From Tigriopus japonicus (lineage: Eukaryota > Arthropoda > Copepoda > Harpacticoida > Harpacticidae): DNA of 64,000 nt. Position numbers and translations under genes: made by a program. The DNA is taken from contig JAAGOF010000088.1 of the NCBI GenBank assembly GCA_010645155.1, positions 1,149,384 through 1,213,383 of the forward strand. The letters run 5' to 3'. This document shows, piece by piece, positions 45,529-57,800 of the stretch (position 1 is the first letter of the stretch; each line of letters begins with the position of its first letter). The notes below the pieces were generated by a model. That model did no database searches and had not been told where the DNA came from. It saw only the letters and a program-made list of their open reading frames with translations.

Positions 45529-48452
45529 ATGGACGCCGAAACGTTGGGAAAAATGACCTCGAGTCAAAAGGATGAGCTCATGAGGACGGTTCAAGCCCAG
45601 GTGGCTTTAGCCAACATGCAAGAGTTGCTCTCGGTAATTAAAAAAATAGAAAGATTTTAAGAGGAAAAATAAATAGAATATAAGAAGAAACAAAGCTCAA
45701 CCGGAATCGACTGATTTTGCATTTTTGATTGCAGAAAGTGACGGACAAATGCTTCAAGAAATGCATCTCCAGCCCCGGAACCTCCTTGGGATCTTCGGAT
45801 CAAGTATGAGCTCTTAAATTCCAACTGAATCGCCTTGATAAACGTGCCACAAAAGCCTAATCATTGAAAAACGGGATTTTCCTACACGTTTCCAAAAAAA
45901 CATCTTTTTTCACGGGATCTCTGGACAGAATTTTCTAAAATTTGAAAGCTTTAAAGAAGTTGAAATGGCGAAAATGAAAGAAATATCTGGAAATGGTATT
46001 GCAATCTCACCAAAACGTCAGTTTACAAACTTGTCCCATTATGACCCAAATCAAAATAGGGGAGACTTCAACCATGAATTTTATGAGTATGAACCACTGT
46101 TCGAACCCGAACTGAGGGTGATTATTGCCAAAGCTGAGCTTAATGAAATTCAAGCGCATTTAATTACAAGATTTGAAGATATTTTTTTCGACTTTAAAAA
46201 CAAATAAGAGGAAAGGGATCTCGGTTCCACTTGTTATATTGATTGAAATGTCAAGTTTGGTCACTAAGCCCTATTTTGTCTTGCTCATCTTTAACATGGC
46301 TTGGCTCGTTGAATGAGATTAGACGCGTATGATTTAGCTTGGAATTTTCTTAATTTTAGATTAATTTTAAAAAGCCGTTGAGTATGTTTATTCTTTTTTC
46401 TTCCTTTTGGGTCATTGTCTAATTTTTTACTACTTGGATTGCGGATAACCGGCAAATATTTGATTCAAACCATTTACAAAATGGGGTTTGTCCATTTCGG
46501 TTTATAAGCCATTTTGGACTTCAAGACTTTAAAAGTCTAAAAACACTTCGAATTAAAAACCGGGATGATTTTATTTTTTTGCGAACGAAAATTTTCTACC
46601 GAATATGCCACTCTTTCTGAGTGGATTAGCCACTTTATTTTTTGTCTTTAGGTTGATTTGTCATGTTATTTTCCCTTTTTAAATTTATTAATGTGTAATA
46701 AAGTTAGGTACACATATTTTTTGTCGAATAATTTCCTTTGCAAATTTTCTGGGAAGTTAAACATAAAAAAGGACGTAGTACAAAGCCCATTAAACACTTT
46801 CTTTGGAGCCAAGTTTTCATGGAAAGTTAAGAGAGGAGTAGAAAACAACGACGTTGAAGCGTTGTCATGTTGGTTTGAGTTAGTTGCTTTCATTTGAGAA
46901 CTTTCAGTTACATTCATGGTTTTCCCCTCTTCTTTGGTCCCATTTTTTGAACACGACAATTTCCTTGACAGCCACACAAAACGTACGGCTCTTCTCATTT
47001 TCAATTCACGTTTACCTTCATTCTTCATAAATAAGTTTTTTAAAGGGTAAAAAGTTGATTGAGATGTTCAACTTGCAAGTGTATTTTTCGCAACTTGTTG
47101 AGAGGTTTTCTGAACAAAGTAGATCGAAAGGATTTGCGACAACACATCATCCTGTTTGTCAGAAATTGAGTTGTTGCTTTTTTTCATCGGAACCCAAAAC
47201 GTTCAATTCTTGCATAAGTACATGTTCAAATTGTTTTCATTACATCATGATCCATTGCATCGCCTTTGCAGAACGCTAGATTTAATTAAGCGATGATTGT
47301 TTGAAGAGGTTTTTTACTAACTCTTCGTTGTTTCCCAAAAATTTAGTACAACCTCAAAATGAATTCGTTAGGTTTGCAAAATGTTGAGCTAGTCGAAAGA
47401 AATTTTATATGGAATGAAAGAATAAAAGATCTCTCATACTGGGAGTATATTTTCAAAGGCATTCATGGGCTCTGTCCTAACCGAGGATTTGAGGTTAGAT
47501 ATAGATCGAAGAGGCTTCATTTGCGCCCTGAGAGAACCTCCAAAATCTTGGAGAGTCTGAATTAGAACGAACAACGAAGACCTTCTCTGTGCTTTATCAG
47601 GATCCTTCGTTGTTCCGTTTGTTTCCTTCTGTTTTCCGTCGAAAGATGGACCGAAATTGAAAGCAAACGTGCACTAAATTGTACGGAATTTGACAGCAAA
47701 ATCGAATATATTTGAGTCCAAAAATATCTGAAACTTCAGTTTACGGTTTCTTTTGTAGATTTGCGATTACCGAACTTTAAGCGCATGGTTTGAAGCAAAA
47801 CTATGCATGATAAACTTTGCAATCAACTAGTTTTGGTGGAAAGTTTCGGTTTTGGTTAAGAGCCCTTTCAGTCGATCACGGATGGAAGCTGATATTCTAA
47901 TAGCTTTTGAGGCATGATTAAGCATTTGTTAATTACTATTCCTGATCAACGTTTAAATGATTTTTAGAGTAAAATTCGTTGGTAAAAGTAGTCTCCATTC
48001 AATTGCAAACAAGCTAGGTGGAACTTTTCCCTCGGATTCCGAATATCAAGTTCTTCTACGTACTTATTTGAATGATTTTGTGGGCATGTGCTTTTCAAAT
48101 TATTTTTGACCTTGCGTTTGTGACACATGGTTGAGAATCATGCCCTTGGTTGCAAATATCTCGCACTAATATTGATATCAAATGATTTTAGTGTCCTCTG
48201 GGCTCTTTAATGAAAAGCAAGGAATCCTTCTTTTTGACTCTACGGTTCCATCAAATATCGTGTCAATCATTCATCACAATGTAAATTTAAAATTAAGGGC
48301 TCTTAAAAAGTCAACATTTCATTGATGTTTTTCTCTTTTCCAAATTCTTTCAGAAATGTATCGCCATGTGTATGGATCGATACATGGACTCCTTCAATCT
48401 GGTCTCAAAAGCTTATTCCGAACGGTTGCGACAAGAGAGTGGACGGTTATGA
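45529..48452 (+). CDS. TIMM13: Mitochondrial import inner membrane translocase subunit Tim13
   Basis: Exons 45529-45633, 45735-45803 and 48354-48452; both introns are phase 0. They encode 90 residues (human TIMM13: 95). Tim13 pairs with Tim8 as a small Tim chaperone hexamer in the mitochondrial intermembrane space, escorting hydrophobic carriers and beta-barrel precursors. The twin CX3C motif is intact: C41-FKK-C45 and C60-IAM-C64, separated by 14 residues; these form two disulphides introduced by Mia40. MRTVQAQVALANMQEL upstream and CMDRYMDSF downstream are typical of the family. No presequence, as expected. Intron 2 (2.55 kb) contains LINE copy 4. AATAAA follows at 48612. Confidence 0.96.
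47358..47660 (+). mobile_element. Decayed LINE copy 4 in Tim13 intron
   Basis: Starts at the AGGTTTGCAAAA segment of the LINE family and retains LSYWE, GIHGLCPN and the adjoining GFEV segment, then degenerates after about 47640. It is much more diverged than copies 1-3 and lacks their C/A 3' end, so it is older or from a sister subfamily. Confidence 0.8.
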
Positions 48453-50414
48453 GAGAATATCTTGTCTTTCTCGTTGATTGAGTGAATTATTCATCCAGAG
48501 CTTTCCCGCAGACACCTTGTGACAAATTACATCATCCAGTTTATTTTGCTTGGAGGATGAAGTGTCAAGTCCCTTCTGGTTTATCTCTCTTTAGATTGTC
48601 AGTCAGAGAAGAATAAAACTTGGAAAATTGAAAAACAAGGTTCGATTTCTCATAGAAATACTGTACAAAGTCGAAGTTCGTCATCTACAGGGTTGCACTC
48701 CAAAAAATGTTGATGGTAAATTGTGACAAAAGGAGGCGATGAAGTAAACTTGAGGTCCTTATCACTTAAGAAGTACTAATGTAATCCCATCACTTTTTTA
48801 GCGTCTAATGGACTCAGGCAATAATGGTCCTTCTAATAGGTGCCAGCTTGTGGAACCTGGTTGGGAGAGTCGTGCTTGAAAACGAAATCAGTGTCATAAT
48901 GAGTAAATCAATTTGAAAAAAAATTGGCCTGAACATTCCTAAAACTGTCCTCTGCAATACTGACAATATAATCAGAAACGTAATTCACGCTTGATTCAAT
49001 TGATTCAATTCAAGAGTCACGAGTGATTCTTGATGAGGAATTTGTACTCTAATGGGGGACAACCCTGTGTATTTGTCCTATTTGTCCTTCTTTCCGACTT
49101 GCAATTATTAAGACATAACTTTTGAAATGTTGATTTAACTACGGGTATTCAGACTAAAGATAAACCGGGCTTGTAACTCGTTTGAATGCATGATTTTTGG
49201 ATTTATGTAAAAACTCGAAATGAAGATCTATCCCTTGTGGTTGAGTGATATTACACAAAATTTAGTTGTGAGACGAACTTGTTCGAGAAAAAATCGAGGA
49301 AAAAATGATGTACCTTTTAAAGTCAAGACGTCTCACGTCGAACCTTATTTTTTCTCCACAAGTGTTCACCTCAAATTGACATGAGTATGAGTAACATTTT
49401 AACTTTACAAAAAAAATTGGATTTTGACGATTTTTTCGCTCTTGACGTCCAATTTTTTGAAGCGTGCGGTGGTCGTCCAAATTACCAAATCTAATTTATT
49501 TATACTTCAAACAAGTTTGTCTAACAACAAAATTTGTACAATAACACCTGCTCGGGAGAGATAAATCCTCGTCTTAATTTTTGGCATAAATCCGAAAATC
49601 GTGCAATTTAACGAATTACAGGCCCAGTCTGTCTACCTTTAGTGTGGATGCCCCAGGTATTAAATATTTAGTTCATAAGTTAACGACTTTTTAACTTTTA
49701 ATAAAATATTTGTATGATTTTATGTTTTTTTCTTTGTCCATGATATTCCTGACTTTAAGTAGATTTTTTTAATATATCGGCTTGGGTTGAGAAACATAAG
49801 GTGACAGACAATCAATCCATTGTTTCTTGTGACAACGTTTCAAGATAAATTTGGATTAATCAAAAATCCCAAAATCATATTTCTTATTGTATCTCTTAAA
49901 AATGCGCAGAAAATAAGAAACCATGTTGATGGAGTTAACACGTTTGCCCGATAGTACAAATGGCGATGACGTTTGATTGGCATTTACGATGAAGCACTCA
50001 CGAAACACTAACCAAGCCTTCATGGCTTTCAAGCATTTGCTCAAAATGATCAATAATTCTTCATTCTGTTAAGGCAGAAGGATGTCTTTAGCTTCTTCCA
50101 AATGTTTCCTTCCTTTGTAATCTAGGGAACTTGATGCGTTTGGGGCTAAACAACCAAACAACCAACCAACCAAATAATTACCGAGAAAATTTCGGAGGTC
50201 CAAAACCTTGGGGTTTTCTCGGGCGCAGTTCTTATGAAGTATGAGCTTTCAGTATTACATCCATCAACTCCCAACAAATTTTCTTCGAAAAGAAGTAAGT
50301 TGACCGAACGGTTTCCCATCAGCATCAAATGAATCTAAGTCAGTGCCATAACTGTCATCTTTAATGAAAAATGGTGTTGTCACGGTGTGTATAAAAATGT
50401 CAAGGAATCAATTC
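48453..50414. other. Spacer between Tim13 and CNDP2, no gene recognised
   Basis: Convergent 3' ends: Tim13 (plus) and CNDP2 (minus). Holds the Tim13 AATAAA at 48612, an ATTAAA on the minus strand at 50360-50365 about 50 bases past the CNDP2 stop, and a short CAAC/CAAA-rich tract at about 50150-50175. Frames at 49262-49480 and 49856-50053 have no motif. Confidence 0.5.
48612..48617 (+). promoter_or_regulatory. Polyadenylation signal of Tim13
   Basis: AATAAA, 160 bases after the stop codon. Confidence 0.6.
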
Positions 50415-52964
50415 TCACAATTGTCCCAATTCATACAAGTAAGCTCCCAGAAGCTTGGTTCCCTCGATGTAGTTTCGTTCGTCGATCTTCTCGTTTTGCG
50501 AGTGAGCTCCATCGTCACAAGCTCCCATGGGAATAAGGATGACATTCTTGCCCGTGGCTTCTTGCAAGCTCAATGTCACAGGAATCGAACCTCCTTCACG
50601 AGTGAGATCCGGCTCAACTCCGTAAACCATTTTCGTGGCATTTCTTCCGGCCACGTAGTTGGGATGGTTGGGATCACTGACCCAGCAACGCCCACCGTGT
50701 TCCATTCGGGCATTGAAGACGTTTTTGGATCCGCGTTCCGCCCACTTCTTGTTCAGATAGTTGACCACGATCTTCTCCACCTCTTCGGGAGTTTGATTCG
50801 GGACGATTCGAATGGAGAATTTGCCTGACAGGAGTAAAATTTAGAATAGGTAAACATCCTTTCTTTGAAGTCTTGTGGAAAAATGAAGCCATCTATGGCC
50901 AAAGGTTCAACTTTGAAGCTGCATCTGTATTTTGTATGGTAAAATCGAAGAACAAAGAGAGAGATAAAAGGTAGTCTAAAAGTTAAGCAAAGGTTCAAAG
51001 AATACACGACTATTTTCTTAGCTCAAATAAGACGAGGTTCGATTGACCAATTCTCGTTCAACGGAGACAGATCACAAGTGATCATCTAAAACAAATCGAT
51101 GCCTCGAGGGACAACCAAGATCCAATTTCCCATCCTAAGCTTGTTCCGTCTTTGTTCTTTTTATCGAGAACCCCTCGAATGGTTGACTCAGAGTCTATGA
51201 ACGAGAATTTCAAGGTCCTTTTTTTGACTACGAAAAGAGTTTTCCTTTGAGAAGAGGATTTTTTAATTTGTTTAACTTAATCGAAAGTTTGATTAAAAAG
51301 TTAAACCCTCTCATAATCCTACACGAAATGAATGAGTAAACCCTTTTTTGATTATATTTCATCACAAAAGGGGCGAGTTCATTCACTTTATGCTGTTTTC
51401 TTCTCACACACCTTTGATAGGGCATAACATAAATGTTGTAACTCCAAACAAGTTAGGTCTCATTTGTAGAGGATCAAAGTCCTACTAAAACTAATATTTC
51501 TCGTCGCTAGCATCGTGGACCAGCGTTTCAGTAGTTCTTGTTTTTTTCGTTAAGACAAAAAGGCCTACATTTCTGGCACGAAGCAGTTTGCTCGATTCCA
51601 AGATATACACCAATCGAGATTGGCTTCCAAATCCAACAACATGGTTTCTTTGCAAGCTTACCAATGACAGTTCGAGGGATGACAGTTTTGGAACCAGGCT
51701 CGTAGAATGCTCCTTGGATTCCATGAAGGGACAAGGATGGATTTCTCCATCTCGCCATCAGGGTCTTGACCTTGTCTTGATGATGCACCAATTTGGCCGT
51801 ACCCACATCCTTGCAATAATCATCCACATCGAAGGCGATGGACTCGTAGGTGGCCAATTCTTCTTTGGTCACGGGAGCCACAGAATCCATCAGGCCTTCG
51901 ACCAAAATATTGCCATCCTTATCGATCAAGGTGTTCATCATATGCATCAGATCAGCCATGGCTAAACATAAAAGGCGTGTTGCTGAGGAAAAATCCAAAA
52001 ATTTCGAACCAATTCTTGCTTAGTTAGTACCTTCATGAACGGTTCCGCCAAACACGCCGGAATGCAAATCCTTGGCGCAACAAGATATTTCCATGAAAAA
52101 GTAGCAAATGCCTCGAAGACCATACGTGATACATGGCTTCTCCTTGCCCAACCAATAGTTGTCCGAAATACATACGTAGTCCACTTTTTGCATAAACTCC
52201 GTGTCTTTTTTTTTGGCCAATAAATCGTCCAAACCCTCAGAACCGGATTCCTCCATTCCTGGAACAAATCTAATGAGGTTTCGTCTGACCAGATGAAAAA
52301 AACAAACTACTTTCTACCTTCGAAGCAGAACTTCAAGTTCACGGGTAACTCCATCTTGAGGGCTTGATAGGCCTGAATGGCATGGAGCCATCCCAAAACT
52401 GGACCTTTATCATCGGACGCCCCACGACCATAAAGTTTGCCCGAATCTCTCGTCAACTGCCAAAGATAAAACGCGATAAAAGTTGTCTATTCCGTTAAAT
52501 CATATAAACACCACTTACCACAAAGGGCTCATAGTCCCAACCATCCTCTTTCAAAGCGGGTTGGACGTCTAAATGACCGTAGAGAAGAACGGTTTTCTTC
52601 TCGGGATCTTGGCCAAGTTCTCCCATGAGCACGGGAGGCAATTCGATTTGCTTGCCATCAGGTAAGGTTTGCATGCCCAAAGGACAATATTCGACAGTGG
52701 CACCAAAGCCCTTGAGACGATCACCCGCCCAATGAATCATTTTGACGATTTCCTGAAGATTAGATACATTCAAGGTAGGGTTTTTTTCACGCAAAAATGC
52801 GTTTAACATTAACTTACGCCTCGATTTTCCGGCCATGCCGAGACGGATTTAATCTCGACCGCTTGGGCCAAGTTCTGAATGAGGTTTTCCCTCTGGTCAT
52901 CGATGTAAGCAAAGAGCTTCTTCATGGATTCGGGAGCATTCTCTTGATGCTTGGATGGAGCCAT
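50415..52964 (-). CDS. CNDP2: Cytosolic non-specific dipeptidase (M20 family)
   Basis: Exons (minus): 52818-52964, 52519-52752, 52318-52456, 52031-52258, 51662-51961, 50415-50824; 1458 nt, 485 residues (human CNDP2: 475), phases all agreeing. The enzyme hydrolyses dipeptides such as Cys-Gly in the cytosol using two metal ions. Conserved residues are in place: GHLDVQPA (H109, D111), RGASDDKG (D142), GMEESGSEG (E176/E177), SDNYWLG (D206), and [14 protein letters not shown] (H457). The lid/dimerisation domain lies between about 220 and 400. No signal peptide, which separates it from secreted CNDP1. The start at 52964 gives MAPSKHQ, close to other family starts. Divergent from CEP43 by 1.84 kb. 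Confidence 0.96.
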
Positions 52965-54803
52965 GATGAACGAGGTTTAGACCTTGTGATGTGGGAGAAA
53001 TGTGGACTACGAACGACTATCTAAATGAGACAGGGGATAGCGGATGAAGATGATAATAATAATACAGAGTCCAGAAAATGAGAACAAACAAAGCAATCTC
53101 AGTAGAGCTCGGAAAAAGATGTTGACATTGATTATTTACCTTAAGATTTTTTTTAACATTTGAATTCTCTAGAAAAGATTCAACAAGTTGAATCCCATTG
53201 AAAGGCTCCTCTCACATGCAAAAATCAGACAGACTTCGACGCCAAAGTAAATTTCAGAATTGTCAAGTTGCAGTTCGTTTAACCAAGTTTGATATAACTT
53301 TCCGGAGAGGTTGCTCAACGAAGGTCACTGGAGCTCATTTTGAACCTGAACATTTATTGAAATCACTAACCACGTCACGAAATTTCTGTGCTTTTATTCA
53401 TGATTTTGGCCAAAAATAGCACAAGGTTGTCAAAATCAATGTTTTTCCGCCGTCTCTTAATCAAGAGCCAGAGTTCTGAATATTCGACACAGAACACTTC
53501 AAATCGACTATTTTCTACTGGTCAGATGATAACAATTTCAGTATGTATTACTTTTAATTTTTTCCTTAAAGATCGACAATATTTTTTCAAAGAAACACTT
53601 AATATTGCGGGTTTCGTCTGAATTCAAGGTGTCTGAAACTGAAAACTGAGGCCATACACTACACTACACTACGCTACGTACTACACATATGGTGTGAGAA
53701 ACTCCTGATTATGTGAAGGGATAGGCGCAGGGTTGGTTTAATCTCGTAGAAGAAACTCCCGTCAAAGGATACCGAGCCCGGGATTACCCGGTGTTCAAAA
53801 CTGGGAACAAGAAACATCTCGAAACAGATGTTTTACTGTGGTAACAATTTCATTGCCAGATATTTCTTTTATTTTTTGCCACTTTAACTGCTGGAAAGCA
53901 TTCAAATTTTAGAAATTCCGTCCTGTGATTCCGTAAAAAAAACTTTGTTTTTTTTTGGAAAATCATGGCAAACCCCGTTTATTCGGGTTGGAAAATCCCG
54001 TCCAGGGATCCCGGGAAGAATCCCCTGACCAACCCTGGAAGGGGGCTTGTCTCGAAAAAACAACGAGCAAAAAGCAAACAAAGCAAAATTGAAAGAAATT
54101 TTCAATTCTTCGATTTAAATATTCATATGATGCTTCTAGTTTGCTTTCTTACCGGCAAATCCGTTGGGTTCGAGAGAGTGAGTGTACTTGTCGAGTGTCT
54201 CAAAAGATGCCAAGTCAGGTTTATTCCAGCTGAAACAACGGCGACGCTGATTTTTTTATGGCCAATAAAAGAGTCTTTGAGAGCCAGACGGGTCAAAAGG
54301 ATTTTTGAAACATCTTTGTATATTTTCAAGACCTGTTGGTTTAGTTTTAGCCATAGTGTCAAGCTCATACATATTTAAGCCTTGACATGAAAGAGTTTAG
54401 CTTCTCAGCTCATGAGGATTGATTTTCAAAGCTGGTACAACTAAAGCCAAAGTAGCTAGCCTGAATAGGCCCTCAACCTCAAGGAACTTCAAGCGTTAGT
54501 TCCAGGCACGTTTTCTTTGTTTCCTATTATTAAGAAAAAATGTCGCAGATTTTCAAGGCACAATAATTTTCATTCCATTAAATATCTCTCATTATCAGTA
54601 CTTATCAACGAAATTTACACGCATCTCCTTTTAAAAAAACCAAGAATAATCTCAAATTCTAGGTTGAGCGAGCGCAAAATTGGCTTTCCGCGGAGATCGT
54701 TGACCAGGTATTTGAAAAATAGAGAGCCAGCCATTCCATGGCCAAGTCAACATTTCATGCCCAAAGCTCAGGCCTAAATTTTAAACGTCAGATTGCGTGA
54801 TCC
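52965..54803. other. Divergent promoter region of CNDP2 and CEP43
   Basis: 1.84 kb between two head-to-head start codons, so it should carry both promoters. I see no TATA box I would defend. Holds a short ACACT microsatellite at 53655-53678 and a possible transposon remnant bounded by CCCGGGAT near 53770 and ATCCCGGG near 54010-54020. The frames at 53965-54378 (plus) and 54123-54368 (minus) overlap each other and carry no family motif. Confidence 0.45.
53655..53678 (+). repeat. ACACT microsatellite
   Basis: A short pentanucleotide run (about four to five imperfect ACACT/CTACG-like units) in the CNDP2-CEP43 spacer. Confidence 0.6.
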
Positions 54804-57800
54804 ATGTCTACCGGAAGTTTAGAGGAGGCGGTTCCTATGAGCTCAGAGGAGGGTGGGCGTGGTTTGGGGGTGGATGAGGAGGAGGATTTGGGTGCTGGAC
54901 TGGAGGATGCCCATGAGGAAGATACCGAACTCCGTGATCTGGTCACCAATCTGCTCCAATCGCAAGGCGTTTTGGGAAAACTCAAGGTATGCTGGAAAAG
55001 GAACACAAGGACAATGACAAATGAGGCTCTGCAAAATTTTGAATCAGTCGTTTTGGAAAAAAAATAGTTAGATAAGGAACAGCGGAAAAAGTGCCTATTG
55101 ATCTCTAAACATTTTTGTCTTGTTATACATTAATTAAGAGCATTAATAAGGCCCAGAAGTCCCCAGTCCAATTCCGATTTCCTCACAAGTTCAATTTATC
55201 TTCTTGCCAATTTCAAACCATGTTTTTTGCGTTGATGAATTGTTAGCAAGTATTAAAAGCACGATTGACTGAAAAGACTGACAATTCTGTCAGTTTTGGG
55301 GCAGTTTTCCGTCCATGGATTGTGGAGCCGTTCTTCAACATATATTTTTCATTGAAAGTCGACTTGCTTGCAAATTTAAGTATTGAAGTGAATCAAAAGC
55401 AAAAGAAGGACGAGAAGAGACTGCGATAAATCTTTGGTTCTGAAATTTTACGATTTATAATTCTAGTCTTACTTAAGGATGTTGACATATTCTTGCTGAG
55501 CAAATTTCGCGGTTTAAGCTTTTGTGGATAATTCTGAAAACCATTGACCCTTTCCGCAAAAGACATGTATAGGAATTGTTGATAAAATTTTGGGACTATG
55601 CCTTTAATGATGAAGGCAAGAGTATTGTACAATGACAGAAAAGAAAAGCTTGAGAGCTCCTCGAAATCTTAAATGATTAAAATCAGTCGGATTGATGAAG
55701 TTCTTTGCTCTTCTTCGGGCTCCTTCGTTGTTTGATTTGGCGACCCTAAAGACTGAAATACCGTTATTACAGTCTTTAGGTGACCTCAACTCTTCATTGG
55801 AGGAGCTGATCCCAGGGCTTTGAAAAGTCTTGTCATTGACTCGGAGAGCTCGACTCGATTCGGAATATTTGTTTAAAAATGGATTTATGAAATCGGAAAA
55901 ATAAAGTTCCAGCGGTTTTTGGACAAAAATATCTTCGATTTTGCTGATAAACTCCATTTTTTTGTTTATGTCTGGCATCGAATCGATTTCGGCCAGTACA
56001 ATTAAAACGGAATTTCGGCGAGAGTTTTGGCCGAAATGTCGCGAAATCGCTTTCGCTCCATAACTACTAAAGAAGTTACTTTTTTAAATTTTGGTTGCCA
56101 TTCAACCATAAATAACTCGGTATGTAGTATGTAGACACCAAATTTTCTTCAAATAATAATTCAAAGGGTGTCTAAATTTAGCCTGATTATGATATGAGTA
56201 GGTTTTTTGCCAAAAGCTCGCTTTAAAGGGATTTTATTCATCAAACTTTTTTCAGTGATACAAAATAATCAAGTTGTCAAGATTCATTTTCTGGTTCATC
56301 GTAGTCGCTTTGATTACGTTTTCTTGGTCTCTTTTGCAACAAAATTGTGCTCGCTTACCTGTGAGTAGTTTTTTTCGCATCAGCGAAAAAAATGAAATTT
56401 TGTAGAAAACAATAAAGAAAAGAGATAGTATAACCTTCCAAGCTCCCAGAGTGAGCAAATGAAACCTTTTAGACTTCAAATTATCTTTTCCAAGAATGTT
56501 TTTTCACATGTGCTCTCATACAACAATTAACGAAGACCACGTGTGCCCAAAAACTCCACTTTCAACCAAGATTCAATCAGTGAGAAGCTTATGAACCGAT
56601 GGTCTCTCGGGAAATATTGTCTCCGCTGACCATCCAATCCTCCGGGATTGTTAAGATACTATCACTGCAAGCCTTCTTTAGGGGACCGAAGCTTAATCAG
56701 AATGAGATGGGACGAAGCGTTGTTTCAGAAGTATCTTTACAGGCTTTTGAACAAGACGTGGGAGGAGTGAATTAGGCTCCACTTTAATGAATGTTTCTTG
56801 CCAACTTTCTGAGCCCGCACATTGTAGCTATCAGCTGTCTTCGAATTCAAGCGGAAGATTTCTGCCCTTTTAAACAGATTTGCATAAGAAGCTAATGAAA
56901 TTTGGTTGAACGTCATCGTACGAGCGGTGTACTACCAAAAATGAAAGAAGGTAGATAATCATCATAATGCAATAAATATACATTTGATTCTTGGTGGTGT
57001 AAAAAAACTTATGCCTATCCATGCTTTATTATGGCTATCCCTATCCTAAAATTTGCCACGCCATTAACAGTTCTTTGCACTAGCCTCTTATTATTCATTT
57101 AGTTTTGTTTGGAAGTAACACGCACTTAGCATTTCTTTCTCGAATGACTCTCGTAAATGTTCAAAAGATATTTTCAGGTTATGTAAGTCTTGGTCAGTTG
57201 ATAAAATCAAAGTTTGAAACGACCTTTGATTTTCAACTTGTTTGCACTATATCTGTAAACTGCATTAACCTAAAACCGGGTGTTAAGTCACCTAGTGAAT
57301 CTTGTCTTGATTGGCTGAACTCATCACATGCAATGCCCGCTTCATAGCTTTTCCCATTACACTAAAATAACCAACCTTTGATCTTAGAGAGGGCTTAGAA
57401 TTAAACTTGATTGTATTCTCTATTGTTTTTTAATCATTGCTTGCCTAACTTCAGTGGGTGATGATAGACATGGATTAGAATGAGCAAACAAGATAAAACG
57501 AATGGGTTGATATGTTGTCAGGTGTTTTCAGGAAAATTATTCGCCGCGGAATATTGTTCTTCAAAGTGTTTTTGCTTAAAAAGGCTTATCTCACACGATG
57601 TACGTTTTTTCAGAGACACAGGGAATGGGAATGACATTTTTGGGAAACGTTTTTAAAAGAGCTCCAATTCATTCGAATGAGAGAGAGACCCTCTTTCTGA
57701 TTTTGAAATTATGCTTTCGAAGGAATGTCCATGCACGATGAATAAAAAAGACTAAATATTCTCGTACGTGTATTTTCTCGCACCCGCATAATCATTCATT

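Noticed and set aside
46666..47028. 120-codon minus-strand frame in Tim13 intron 2
   Set aside because: Lys/Phe-rich, no motif, no flanking exons.
53770..54026. Possible transposon bounded by CCCGGGAT and ATCCCGGG
   Set aside because: Arms of only eight bases, no target duplication and no second copy; kept only as a remark.
53965..54378. 137-codon plus-strand frame between CNDP2 and CEP43
   Set aside because: No motif, splice partner or start context; overlaps an equally long antisense frame.
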